A stretch of 64,000 nt of DNA from Streptomyces sp. S465 (GTDB lineage Bacteria > Actinomycetota > Actinomycetes > Streptomycetales > Streptomycetaceae), in NCBI RefSeq assembly GCF_026898115.1, contig NZ_CP114036.1, positions 1,488,001-1,552,000 on the forward strand, written 5' to 3'. A program made the position numbers and the translations under genes. This document shows, piece after piece, positions 19,065-27,673 of the stretch. Under the pieces are notes generated by a model that saw only the letters and a list, made by a program, of their open reading frames with translations, did not search any database and had not been told where the DNA came from. Within the stretch, counting starts at the first letter, position 1. Each line of letters opens with the position of its first letter.

Positions 19065-19783
19065 TTGGCTGCCTCCGCGGTGTGGCTGCCGTCGGCGGCG
19101 GACCGGCCGCCCGGGGCGGCGAGGTCGCGGTCCAGGGAGCGGTCCAGGCGCAGCAGCCGGAAGCCGTGGATGAGGAACGCGCAGACGGCGGTGGGGATGG
19201 CCCACAGCGCCAGCTGAAGCGGCTCCAGGTGGGTGTGGTAGGTGCTGTTGACGAATCCGGTGATCAGCAGGATCGAGCCGATGGCCAGGAAGCAGTCCTC
19301 GCCGAAGAACAGTCCGACCGTGTCGGCGCTGGAGGAGTACGAGCGGATCCGCTCCCGGATCCGCTCGGGCAGCGGGCCGTGGCGGCGCTCCGCGGCGCCC
19401 TCGGCCATCGGCGCGACCATGGGCCGCACGCTCTGGGCCGGGCCGCCGATGCTGGTGAGGCCGAGGGCGGCGGTGAGCTGGCGCAGCAGCAGGTAGAGGG
19501 CGAGGAACCGGCCGGTGGTGAGCTTGCCGAGCCGGCCGATGAGGGTACGGGCCTGTTCCTGGAGGCCGTTGCGCTCCAGGAGGCCGATGACGGGCAGGGT
19601 GATGACGAAGATCGTCACCGAGCGGCTGGAGGCGAAGCCGTCGCCGAAGGCCGCCAGGATCTGCTGGGGCGAGAGCTTGGCCAGCAGCCCGGTGGCGATG
19701 CCGGCGACCCCCACCACCAGCAACGGGTTGCGTCGTGTGGCGAATCCGACGATCACCACGAGGACGCCAAGGAGAACGATCAT
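19061..19783 (-). CDS. DUF969 family membrane protein, putative 5-oxoproline transport component
   Basis: 240 residues, starting MIVLLGVLVVIVGFATRRNP, with GGAAGG upstream. It has about five hydrophobic segments and the family-like motifs LTSIGGPAQSVRPMVAPMAEG and SSADTVGLFFGEDCFLAIGSILL. The C-terminus is soluble. It is first in the minus-strand operon, about 45 bp downstream of a promoter with an embedded palindrome shared with pxpA. The other half of the pair is DUF979. Confidence 0.85.
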   Translation of the reverse strand: MIVLLGVLVVIVGFATRRNPLLVVGVAGIATGLLAKLSPQQILAAFGDGFASSRSVTIFVITLPVIGLLERNGLQEQARTLIGRLGKLTTGRFLALYLLLRQLTAALGLTSIGGPAQSVRPMVAPMAEGAAERRHGPLPERIRERIRSYSSSADTVGLFFGEDCFLAIGSILLITGFVNSTYHTHLEPLQLALWAIPTAVCAFLIHGFRLLRLDRSLDRDLAAPGGRSAADGSHTAEAAK

Positions 19784-19837
19784 GCGTCCCGCCTTCCGCG
19801 CACAGGACCTCACAGGGGTGTGAGGAGGGTGCACCGG

Positions 19838-19868
19838 AGGCTAGGCGTTCGTTCAACGATCCGACAAG
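19838..19868 (-). promoter_or_regulatory. Promoter-operator of the DUF969-DUF979-pcp-DUF2891 operon
   Basis: Read on the minus strand, TTGTCG (-35) is followed 18 bp later by TAGCCT (-10). The spacer contains GATCGTTGAACGAAC, a near-perfect palindrome. Over 24 bases from CTTGTCGG the site matches the one before pxpA at 22 positions. An operator placed between -35 and -10 implies repression, with the GntR protein as the natural candidate. Confidence 0.7.
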
Positions 19869-19922
19869 AGCTTGAAACCAACTTGTGTCCGCCCCGCCGG
19901 ATCGTTTACCGCTGTGAAACCC

Positions 19923-20711
19923 CTACCGGCGGGACATCTTCCGCCCATAGGCGTCGGCCAACTGCCCCTGGGAATCGTCCAGATAGGAGGCGAGCAGCCG
20001 CTCCGCCTCCACCGCGTCCCCGCTCTGCAGCACTTCCAGGATCTGTCGGTTGCGCACCAGATAGGGGGCGTGGAAGCGGCGGGGGTCGGCCATGATGTGG
20101 AAGACCAGTCGCAGCTCGGCCAGCACTCCGCGCATCAGCTCGTCGGCGCGGGGGCTTCCGGCGAGGGAGACGATCGCCTGGTGGAAGCGGATATTGGCGG
20201 TGGACAGGTCCTGCCAGGCCCGGTCCTGGGCGGCGCGCTCGCCCGCCAGGACCGCCGCCTCGACCGCCTCCACCGCATGGGGCGGCTCCCCCAGGCCGCG
20301 CACCGCGGCGCATTCGACGAGCCGGCGCACGCGGTAGATGTCGTTGAGATCGTCGACGGTCAGGACGCGGACGAACACCCCGCGGTTGAGCTCGTGCACC
20401 AGCAGCCGCTCATGGGTGAGCAGGCGGAACGCCTCCCGGAGGGTGTTGCGCGAGACACCGAGCGCGCCGCCCACGCTGTCCTCGGACAGCCGGGTGCCGG
20501 GCGGGAAGAACCCCTCGGCGATACGGTCGCGCAGGATGTCCGCGACGCGCTCCGCCGTACTGGTGCGCCCCAGGAGTGCCCGGTCGGCCTCGAGCCCGGC
20601 GGCGAGGCCGGAGCCCCGGGGGTACTCCGCCGCGTCCGTCACCTCCGCCTCCCCGGCCCGATCCGACGGCCCGCCGGATCGGCGCTTCGCACCTTTTGCC
20701 CCGTTTGCCAC
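19923..20711 (-). CDS. GntR/FadR-subfamily transcriptional regulator of the 5-oxoproline genes
   Basis: 262 residues. The GTG start at 20711 has AGGGG 6 bp upstream. The winged helix-turn-helix at about residues 48-115 (RVADILRDRIAEGFFPPGTRLSEDSVGGALGVSRNTLREAFRLL) is the standard GntR signature. It is followed by an all-helical FCD-type effector domain with DLNDIYRVRRLVECAAVRG and conserved His residues (FHQAIVSLAGS, FHIMADPRRFH) that bind metal or acid in this family. Its position between two operons that share one operator motif makes it the likely regulator, perhaps sensing 5-oxoproline or glutamate (inference). About 70 residues beyond the core at the N-terminus and linker look disordered. 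Confidence 0.88.
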   Translation of the reverse strand: MANGAKGAKRRSGGPSDRAGEAEVTDAAEYPRGSGLAAGLEADRALLGRTSTAERVADILRDRIAEGFFPPGTRLSEDSVGGALGVSRNTLREAFRLLTHERLLVHELNRGVFVRVLTVDDLNDIYRVRRLVECAAVRGLGEPPHAVEAVEAAVLAGERAAQDRAWQDLSTANIRFHQAIVSLAGSPRADELMRGVLAELRLVFHIMADPRRFHAPYLVRNRQILEVLQSGDAVEAERLLASYLDDSQGQLADAYGRKMSRR

Positions 20712-20789
20712 ATCAGCCCCTATTCGATGTCTCGTTCGTCCCGTATAGCGAGAAGTGAAGCCCAGAAACGGTCACCGGACAACATGCTT

Positions 20790-20819
20790 CTTGTCGGATC
20801 GTTCAACGATCGCTTACCT
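20790..20819 (+). promoter_or_regulatory. Promoter-operator of pxpABC
   Basis: TTGTCG at 20791-20796 and TACCTT about 18 bp downstream form a plausible promoter. Inside the spacer, GATCGTTCAACGATC at 20797-20811 is a perfect 15-bp palindrome. The same element, with two substitutions over 24 bases, stands before DUF969. It lies 61 bp from the pxpA start. Confidence 0.75.
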
Positions 20820-20871
20820 TGTGGTGCCATCCACAGCGCACCACCTGTCCCCCACGCCCGAACGGACGGAT

Positions 20872-21660
20872 ATGACCGCACCCTTGGCGAACCTGTCCAT
20901 CGACACCATCGATCTCAACGCCGACCTCGGCGAGGGGTTCGGCCGCTGGCGGCTCACCGACGACGAGGCCCTGCTGTCCATCGTCACCAGCGCCAATGTC
21001 GCCTGCGGATTCCACGCCGGGGACCCCTCGACCATGCGCCGGGTGTGCGAGCTGGCCGCCGGGCGCGGGGTGCGCATCGGGGCCCAGGTCTCCTACCGGG
21101 ACCTGGCCGGTTTCGGACGGCGCAGCATGGACGTCCCGCCGCGCGAGCTGACCGACGAGATCGCCTACCAGATCGGCGCGTTGGAGGTCTTCGCGCGTGC
21201 CGCCGGGGCGCGGGTGGACTACGTCAAACCGCACGGCGCCCTCTACAACCGCAGCGTGCACGACGAGGCCCAGGCCGCCGCCGTGGTCGAGGGCATACGG
21301 CTGGCGGCCGGCGGCCCGCTGCCGGTACTGGGGCTGCCCGGGTCCCGGCTGCACGAGGCGGCCCGCGCGGCCGGGCTGCCGGTGGTCGCCGAGGCGTTCG
21401 CCGACCGCGCCTACACCGCCGCCGGGACCCTCGTCCCGCGCGGTGAGCCCGGCGCCGTGGTCTCCGATCCGGACACGGTGGTCAAGCGGGCCCTCGGCTT
21501 CGCCCGTGACCGCGCGGTGACCTCGATCGACGGACAGCGGATCGAGGTGGACGTGCGCTCGCTGTGCGTCCACGGTGACACCCCCGGCGCCGCCGACCTC
21601 GCCCGCCGGGTGCGGGCCGAGCTGACCGCGGCCGGGGTGCGCGTGGCGGCGTTCGCATGA
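20872..21660 (+). CDS. pxpA: 5-oxoprolinase subunit A (LamB/YcsF family)
   Basis: 262 residues. The ATG at 20872 (MTAPLANLSI) is preferred because GGACGGA precedes it and IDLNADLGEGFGRW is the usual PxpA N-terminus. Further family motifs are TSANVACGFHAGDP, GAQVSYRDLAGFGRR, YVKPHGALYN and SLCVHGDTPGA. PxpA is the TIM-barrel-like subunit acting with PxpB and PxpC in ATP-dependent opening of 5-oxoproline to L-glutamate in the cytoplasm. It is the first gene of the plus-strand operon and overlaps pxpB by four bases. Confidence 0.95.
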   Translation: MTAPLANLSIDTIDLNADLGEGFGRWRLTDDEALLSIVTSANVACGFHAGDPSTMRRVCELAAGRGVRIGAQVSYRDLAGFGRRSMDVPPRELTDEIAYQIGALEVFARAAGARVDYVKPHGALYNRSVHDEAQAAAVVEGIRLAAGGPLPVLGLPGSRLHEAARAAGLPVVAEAFADRAYTAAGTLVPRGEPGAVVSDPDTVVKRALGFARDRAVTSIDGQRIEVDVRSLCVHGDTPGAADLARRVRAELTAAGVRVAAFA

Positions 21661-22421
21661 CCATGAGGAGCCTGCCGGTGGGCGAGCACGGGCTGCTCGT
21701 CGAGCTCGACAGCGGCGAGGCGGCCGAGGCGCTCCACGCCGAACTGCTGCGCCGCGCCGCCGCGCGCCGGCTCCCCGCCGTACGGGAGATCGTGCCCGCC
21801 GCCCGCACCGTCTTCCTCGACGGGCTCGCCGACCCCGGGCGGCTCGCCGCCGAGCTGCCCGGCTGGCGGATACCGCCTCTGGACCGCGACGACAGCACCA
21901 CCGTCGAGGTGCCCGTACGCTACGACGGGCCCGATCTGGCCGGGGTCGCGGAGCGGTGGGGGGTGACGCCCGAGGAGGCCGTACGGATTCACTCCGGCAC
22001 CGAGTTCCGGGTGGCCTTCTGCGGCTTCGCGCCCGGTTTCGGCTATCTGACCGGGCTGCCCGAGCGGTTCCACGTGCCGCGCCACGCGACGCCGCGGACC
22101 CGGGTGCCGGTCGGCTCGGTGGCCCTCGCGGGGGCGTACACGGGCGTCTATCCGCGCTCGTCCCCCGGCGGCTGGCAGCTCATCGGCACCACGGACACCG
22201 TGCTGTGGGACACCGCACGGGAGCCGGCGGCGCTCTTCACCCCCGGCACCCGCGTCCGCTTCGTCCCGGAACCGGAACCAGGCCAGGCAGACGCGGTGGG
22301 CCAGGCGACCGCGGTGGGCCCGGCGGCCGCGGACCGGGGCACGGACACGGACCGGGGCACGGGTACGGCCCGGGACACGGACACGGCCCCGCGCTCGGCG
22401 TCGGAAGGGGCCGCACCATGA
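21657..22421 (+). CDS. pxpB: 5-oxoprolinase subunit B (KipI family)
   Basis: 254 residues. The start overlaps the pxpA stop (ATGA). The core matches the carboxyltransferase C/D subdomain family: EFRVAFCGFAPGFGYLTGLP, then RTRVPVGSVALAGAYTGVYP and SPGGWQLIGTT. It ends canonically near residue 205. The last 45 or so residues are a low-complexity Asp/Thr/Gly/Ala tail (DRGTDTDRGTGTARDTDT) encoded by short GC-rich repeats, unusual for this compact family. The subunit pairs with PxpC. Confidence 0.93.
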   Translation: MTMRSLPVGEHGLLVELDSGEAAEALHAELLRRAAARRLPAVREIVPAARTVFLDGLADPGRLAAELPGWRIPPLDRDDSTTVEVPVRYDGPDLAGVAERWGVTPEEAVRIHSGTEFRVAFCGFAPGFGYLTGLPERFHVPRHATPRTRVPVGSVALAGAYTGVYPRSSPGGWQLIGTTDTVLWDTAREPAALFTPGTRVRFVPEPEPGQADAVGQATAVGPAAADRGTDTDRGTGTARDTDTAPRSASEGAAP

Positions 22422-23365
22422 CCGACAGCGCCTTCGTGGTCGTACGGCCGGGAGCCCTGACCACCGTCCAGGACCTGGGCCGCTTCGGCCACGCCCATCT
22501 CGGGGTGCCCCGCTCCGGGGCGCTCGACCAGCCCGCCCACCGGCTCGCCAACCGCCTGGTGGGCAACGCCGAAGGGGCCGCCACCCTGGAGACCACGCTG
22601 ACCGGCTGTGCGGTGCGGCTGCGCCGGACGGCGACGGTCGCGGTCACCGGCGCGCCCTGCCCGGTGACGGTCGACGGCCGCCCCGCCGCGTGGGGCGCGG
22701 CCGTACGGGTACCCGCGGGCGCGCTCCTGGAGGCCGGGGCCGCCGCCCACGGGGTGCGCAGCTATGTGGCCTTCGACGGTGGTGTGGAGGCCGAGACGGT
22801 GCTCGGCAGCCGGTCCACGGACGTGCTCTCCGGGCTGGGTCCGGCACCGCTCGCGCACGACGCGGTGCTGCGGCTCGGCCCGCCGCGCGGTCCCGCGCCC
22901 GGTGTGGACGGGGTGCCGCATCGGGGCGCGGCCCGGGAGCTGGTGCTGCCCGTGGTGCTCGGCCCGCGCGACGACTGGTTCACCACGGCGGGCCTGCGCA
23001 CCCTGGCCACCGGGGAGTTCCGGGTCTCGGCCGCGAGCAACCGGATCGGGCTGCGGACCGAGGGCCCCGCGCTGGAGCGGGCGAAGGACGGTGAGCTGGC
23101 CAGTGAGGGAATGGCGCTCGGCGCGCTCCAAGTGCCGCCGGACGGACGGCCCGTGCTCTTCCTGGCCGACCATCCGACGACCGGCGGCTACCCCGTCGTG
23201 GGGGTCGTACCGGAGCCGTATCTGGCCGCCGCCGCGCAGGCCGTCCCCGGCACCCCGGTGCGGTTCACCCCGCTGGGCCGGGTCTCCTGGCCGCCGTCTG
23301 CCCGGCGGGACGTCCCGGGCGACAGCACGGAGGGCGTCGCGGAGGGCGTCGCGGACCGGGGCTAG
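22418..23365 (+). CDS. pxpC: 5-oxoprolinase subunit C (biotin-dependent carboxyltransferase-like, KipA family)
   Basis: 315 residues. The ATG at 22418 overlaps the pxpB stop and has GGAAGGGG upstream. The family start VVVRPGALTTVQDLGRFG is followed by GVPRSGALDQPAHRLANRLVGN, YVAFDGGVE, LGSRSTDVLSGLG, ASNRIGLRTEGP and FLADHPTTGGYPVVGVV. It forms the 5-oxoprolinase complex with PxpA and PxpB. Its TAG shares three bases with the convergent whiB-like stop (CTAG), so the two transcripts collide end to end. Confidence 0.94.
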   Translation: MTDSAFVVVRPGALTTVQDLGRFGHAHLGVPRSGALDQPAHRLANRLVGNAEGAATLETTLTGCAVRLRRTATVAVTGAPCPVTVDGRPAAWGAAVRVPAGALLEAGAAAHGVRSYVAFDGGVEAETVLGSRSTDVLSGLGPAPLAHDAVLRLGPPRGPAPGVDGVPHRGAARELVLPVVLGPRDDWFTTAGLRTLATGEFRVSAASNRIGLRTEGPALERAKDGELASEGMALGALQVPPDGRPVLFLADHPTTGGYPVVGVVPEPYLAAAAQAVPGTPVRFTPLGRVSWPPSARRDVPGDSTEGVAEGVADRG

Positions 23366-23628
23366 CGGGCGCGCCGGGCGCCGACCCGCTCCGTGCGCTG
23401 CGCCTTGCGGCGCAGTGCGCGGCGCTCCTCCTCACCGGTGCCGCCCCAGACCCCGTGGGTCACACCGGCCTCCAGCGCGTACTCCAGGCACTCCTGGATC
23501 ACCGGACAACTGCGGCAGACCTCCTTGGCCCGCGCCTCCTGACGCTGGGCGGCCGGGCCCGCCACCCCGACCGGGAAGAACAACTCCGGGTCCTCGTGCG
23601 TGCATGCGGCCTTCTGCCACCAGGCCAT
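23362..23628 (-). CDS. WhiB-family iron-sulfur regulator
   Basis: 88 residues from MAWWQKAACTH. This ATG has GGAAGGGG 6 bp upstream, whereas the in-frame ATG at 23643 would place that site inside the gene. Four cysteines expected to hold a [4Fe-4S] cluster are Cys9, Cys38, Cys41 and Cys47 (C-x28-C-x2-C-x5-C). The G[VI]WGG turn (GVWGG) and the basic C-terminal tail (RRALRRKAQRTERVGARRAR) are typical. Wbl proteins act through the primary sigma factor; this paralogue cannot be named with confidence. It is monocistronic and convergent with pxpC. Confidence 0.93.
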   Translation of the reverse strand: MAWWQKAACTHEDPELFFPVGVAGPAAQRQEARAKEVCRSCPVIQECLEYALEAGVTHGVWGGTGEEERRALRRKAQRTERVGARRAR

Positions 23629-23806
23629 GGCTGCCCCTTCCATGAACGACTGCCGTCAACGACGGCGCTGACGCCGCCCGCCGTCGGGCTCACCGCGCAG
23701 GGTTCGCGGGCGGGCGCCCAGGACCGAGCGGGCGCGTGCGTGCGGGCTGTGACAGGGGTCGGGTTACCGATCGCGGCGGCGGCAAACGACCCGAACGCGC
23801 CACGCC

Positions 23807-26800
23807 TCAGCCGGACTTCCCCGGCGGGCCGTAACCGCCGCCGCCCGGCGTGTGGACGACCAGGACGTCGCCCACCCCGACGTCCGCCGCGTCGCGGCCC
23901 GCCAGGTGGTCCACCGAACCGTCGGCGCGCTCGATCGCGTTCGCGCCCAGGGCGCCCGGTGCGCCGCCCGCCATGCCGTACGGGGCCACCCGGCGGTGGC
24001 CGGTCAGGAGGGCGACGGTCATCGGCTCCAGGAAGCGGATGCGGCGGGTGACGCCGTGGCCGCCGCGCCAGCGGCCGCGGCCGCCGCTGCCCCGGCGGAT
24101 CGCGAAGCTCTCCACCCGCACCGGATAGCGCCACTCCAGCACCTCGGGGTCGGTCAGCCGCGAGTTGGTCATATGGGTCTGCACGGCGTCGGCGCCGTCG
24201 AAGCCGTCACCCGCGCCGGAACCGCTGGCGACCGTCTCGTAGTACTGGACGCGGTCATTGCCGAAGGTCACGTTGTTCATCGTGCCGGAGCCCTCGGCCT
24301 GGACGCCCAGGGCCGCGTACAGGGCGCCCGTGACGGCCTGGGAGGTCTCCACGTTCCCGGCGACCGTGGCGGCCGGGAAGACGGGCGCCAGCATGGAGCC
24401 CTCGGGGATGCGGACCTCAAGGGGCTTCAGGCAGCCGCTGTTGAGCGGGATGTCCTCGGCCACCAGCGTCCGGAAGACGTAGAGCACGGCCGCCATCACC
24501 ACCGAGCTGGGCGCGTTGTCGTTGCCGGGGCGCTGGGGCGAGGTGCCGGTGAAGTCCAGTACGGCGCCGCGCGCCGCGCGGTCCACCGTAAGGGTGACGC
24601 GGATGACCGCCCCGCCGTCGGTCTCGTAGCGGTAGGAGCCGTCCCGGAGGCCCGCGACGATACGGCGCACCGACTCCTCCGCGTTGTCCTGGACGTGGCC
24701 CATATAGGCGTGCACCACGTCGAGCCCGAACTGCCCGATCATCCGCCGCAGTTCCTGGATGCCCTTCTCGTTGGCGGCGATCTGGGCGCGCAGATCGGCG
24801 AGGTTGGCGTCCGGGGCGCGGGACGGATACGGCCCGCCGGTCAGCAGTTCCCGCGTCTCGCGCTCGCGCAGCGCCCCGTCCCGCACCAGCAGCCAGTTGT
24901 CGAAGAGGACGCCCTCCTCCTGGACGGTGCGGCTGAAGGCGGGCATGGAGCCGGGGGTGATGCCGCCGATCTCGGCGTGGTGGCCGCGCGAGGCGACGAG
25001 GAAGAGCAGTTCGGTCCCCGTCTCGTCGAAGACCGGGGTGACGACGGTGACGTCCGGCAGATGGGTGCCTCCGTGGTACGGGTCGTTGATCGCGTACACA
25101 TCGCCGGGCCGCATCGCGTCCCCGTTGCGCCGCAGTACCTCCTTGATGGACTCGCCCATGGAGCCCAGGTGCACCGGGATGTGCGGGGCGTTGGCGATCA
25201 GATTGCCCTCGGCGTCGAAGAGCGCGCAGGAGAAGTCGAGCCGCTCCTTGATGTTGACGGAGTGGGCGGTGTGCTCCAGGCGTACGCCCATCTGTTCGGC
25301 GATGGCCATGAAGAGGCTGTTGAAGACCTCCAGCATCACGGGGTCCACCTCGGTGCCGACCGCCGTGGTGCGCGGCCGGGGGCGGACCCGGGTGAGCAGC
25401 AGATGGCCGCGTTCGCCCATGGTGGCCCGCCAGCCGGGGTCGACCACCGTGGTGGCGTCCTCCTCGGCGATGATCGCGGGGCCGGTGACCTGGTCCGAGG
25501 GGTCCATACGGTCGCGTTCGTACAGCGCCGTACGGTGTCGGCGCCCTTCCGCGAACATCCTTACGGTCGTCACGGGGGTCAGCTCGCCCTCCCTGGGCGG
25601 CCGTTCCACGGCGTGGCCGCCGGTGGGACCCGACGCGCCCACCGCCTCGACCGACACCGCCTCGACGACGAGCGGCTTGTCCATGGTGAAGGCATAGCGC
25701 GTACGGTGCGCCCGGACGAACTCCTCGGCCATCGCGGGGGCGGAGTCCAGCGGGACGGGGAGGGCGGAATCGGTGCCCGCGTACCGCAGATGGACCCGGG
25801 CGACGGTGTCCAGGGTGTGCTCCGGGACGCCGTCCGCGAGCAGTTCGCCGCGGGCCCGGTCGGCCAGCCGCGCGCATACCTCACGCACCCGCGGCAGCGT
25901 CTCCTCGTTCAGCTCCGCCTCGACGGCCTGCTCGCGCATGGCGGTGGCGTCGGCCACGCCGATGCCGTACGCGGAGAGCACCCCCGCGAGCGGCGGCACG
26001 ATCACCGTGTCGATGCCGAGCGCGTCGGCGACCGCGCAGGCGTGCTGGCCGCCCGCGCCGCCGAAGCTGGTGAGCGCGTAGCGGGTGACGTCGCGGCCGC
26101 GCTGCACGGAGATCTTCTTGACCGCGTTGGCCATGTTGAGCACCGCGATGTCCAGGAAGCCCGCCGCGACCTCCTCCGGTCCGCGCCGGTCGCCGGTCGC
26201 CGCCGCGATCTCCTCGGCGAGCGCGGCGAAGCGCTCCCGGACCGTCGCCGCGTCCAGGGGCTGGTCGGCGTGCGGGCCGAAGACCGCCGGGAAGTGGTCC
26301 GGCTGGATCCGGCCGAGCATCACATTGGCGTCGGTCACGGTCAGCGGGCCGCCGCGCCGGTAGCAGGCGGGGCCGGGCACGGCACCGGCCGAGTCCGGCC
26401 CCACGCGGTAGCGCCGGCCGTCGAAGTGGAGCACCGAACCGCCGCCCGCCGCCACGGTGTGGATGTTCATCATCGGGGCGCGCATCCGCACCCCGGCCAC
26501 CTCGGTGCCGAAGACCCGCTCGAACTCGCCCGCGTAGTGCGAGACATCGGTCGAGGTGCCGCCCATGTCGAAGCCGATGACGCGGTCGTGGCCGGCCTCG
26601 CCCGAGGAGCGCGCCATGCCCACCACACCACCGGCCGGGCCGGACAGCACCGCGTCCTTGCCCCGGAAGTGCGTGGCCTCCCGCAGCCCGCCGTTGGACT
26701 GCATGAACATCAGCCGGATACCGCGCAGTTCGGCCGCCACGTCCTCCACATAGCGGCGCAGGATCGGCGAGAGATACGCGTCGACCACAGTGGTGTCGCC

Positions 26801-27415
26801 GCGTGACACCAGCTTCATCAGCGGGCTGACCTCGTGCGAGCAGCTCACCTGCGGAAAGCCGAGGTCGCGCGCCACCGCGGCGACCTCCTGTTCGTGCCCG
26901 GCGTGCCGATAGCCGTGCAGCAGGACGACGGCGGCGCTGCGGAAGCCGTCGCGGTGCGCGGTGCGCAGCGCCTCGGCGGCGGCGTCGAGGTCCAGGGGGC
27001 GCACGACGTCGCCATGGGCGTCCACCCGCTCGGGGATCTCCACGACCCGGTCGTACAGCGCCTCGGGCAGCAGGATCCGGCGGTCGAAGAGGCGGGGGCG
27101 GTTCTGGTACGCGATGCGCAGCGCGTCCCGGAAACCCTCGGTGACAACGAGGACGGTCGGCTCGCCCTTGCGTTCCAGCAGGGCGTTCGTGGCGACCGTG
27201 GTACCCATCTTGACGACGGCGATCCGCTCGGCCGGAACCGGTTCGCCGGGGCCGAGCCCCAGCGTCTGCCGGATCCCGGCGACGGCGGCGTCGGTATAGC
27301 GCTCGGGGTGGTGGGACAGCAGTTTACGGGTGACCAGGCGGCCGTCCGGACGTTTGCCGACCACGTCCGTGAAGGTTCCGCCCCGGTCGATCCAGAACTC
27401 CCAGCGACCCGTCAC
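23807..27415 (-). CDS. ATP-dependent 5-oxoprolinase, HyuA-HyuB fusion (OPLAH type)
   Basis: 1,202 residues, the length of the eukaryote-like fused 5-oxoprolinase. The HyuA half (about 1-690) opens with [20 protein letters not shown] and contains [32 protein letters not shown] and [21 protein letters not shown]. The HyuB half (about 700-1200) contains [68 protein letters not shown] and the terminal [12 protein letters not shown]. The motif order matches 5-oxoprolinase better than split hydantoinases. The GTG start overlaps the stop of an SGNH remnant (GTGA). It is functionally redundant with pxpABC 0.5 kb away but non-homologous. Acetone carboxylase or hydantoinase activity is less likely. Confidence 0.88.
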   Translation of the reverse strand: MTGRWEFWIDRGGTFTDVVGKRPDGRLVTRKLLSHHPERYTDAAVAGIRQTLGLGPGEPVPAERIAVVKMGTTVATNALLERKGEPTVLVVTEGFRDALRIAYQNRPRLFDRRILLPEALYDRVVEIPERVDAHGDVVRPLDLDAAAEALRTAHRDGFRSAAVVLLHGYRHAGHEQEVAAVARDLGFPQVSCSHEVSPLMKLVSRGDTTVVDAYLSPILRRYVEDVAAELRGIRLMFMQSNGGLREATHFRGKDAVLSGPAGGVVGMARSSGEAGHDRVIGFDMGGTSTDVSHYAGEFERVFGTEVAGVRMRAPMMNIHTVAAGGGSVLHFDGRRYRVGPDSAGAVPGPACYRRGGPLTVTDANVMLGRIQPDHFPAVFGPHADQPLDAATVRERFAALAEEIAAATGDRRGPEEVAAGFLDIAVLNMANAVKKISVQRGRDVTRYALTSFGGAGGQHACAVADALGIDTVIVPPLAGVLSAYGIGVADATAMREQAVEAELNEETLPRVREVCARLADRARGELLADGVPEHTLDTVARVHLRYAGTDSALPVPLDSAPAMAEEFVRAHRTRYAFTMDKPLVVEAVSVEAVGASGPTGGHAVERPPREGELTPVTTVRMFAEGRRHRTALYERDRMDPSDQVTGPAIIAEEDATTVVDPGWRATMGERGHLLLTRVRPRPRTTAVGTEVDPVMLEVFNSLFMAIAEQMGVRLEHTAHSVNIKERLDFSCALFDAEGNLIANAPHIPVHLGSMGESIKEVLRRNGDAMRPGDVYAINDPYHGGTHLPDVTVVTPVFDETGTELLFLVASRGHHAEIGGITPGSMPAFSRTVQEEGVLFDNWLLVRDGALRERETRELLTGGPYPSRAPDANLADLRAQIAANEKGIQELRRMIGQFGLDVVHAYMGHVQDNAEESVRRIVAGLRDGSYRYETDGGAVIRVTLTVDRAARGAVLDFTGTSPQRPGNDNAPSSVVMAAVLYVFRTLVAEDIPLNSGCLKPLEVRIPEGSMLAPVFPAATVAGNVETSQAVTGALYAALGVQAEGSGTMNNVTFGNDRVQYYETVASGSGAGDGFDGADAVQTHMTNSRLTDPEVLEWRYPVRVESFAIRRGSGGRGRWRGGHGVTRRIRFLEPMTVALLTGHRRVAPYGMAGGAPGALGANAIERADGSVDHLAGRDAADVGVGDVLVVHTPGGGGYGPPGKSG

Positions 27416-27640
27416 TCCGCCATTGTCGCAGCGTGCGGCGCACGTATCCGGCGCCCCAGCGGACGCGCAAGCGCGGACGGCAAGCCCAGCATCCGCCCGG
27501 GGTCGGGCAGGCAGGCGGTGAGCACCACAGCGCCATCGGCACGCAGCGCGCCGATCGTGCGGTCGAAAGCCTCGGCGACCCGGTGGATGTCGGAACGACA
27601 CGCTGCGCGATTGGGCCGCCACACCAGCCGGTTCCGTACC
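27412..27640 (-). pseudogene. Remnant of an SGNH/GDSL hydrolase gene
   Basis: About 75 codons on the minus strand read through [37 protein letters not shown] and [17 protein letters not shown], then stop. This resembles the middle of Streptomyces SGNH/GDSL hydrolases that accompany glycosyltransferase genes. The N-terminal GDS motif and the C-terminal DxxH block are absent, and no start or ribosome-binding site is evident. The stop overlaps the oplAH GTG (GTGA). Both ends appear to have been lost by deletion. Identification is by motif impression only. Confidence 0.5.
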
Positions 27641-27673
27641 AGCGCGGTCCCCCCGTGTGAGCGTCGGGTGCGC

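Noticed and set aside
27416..27622. Upstream extension of the 5-oxoprolinase to 27622
   Set aside because: The added residues are unrelated to the family, which begins just before [15 protein letters not shown], and they overlap the SGNH remnant in another frame.
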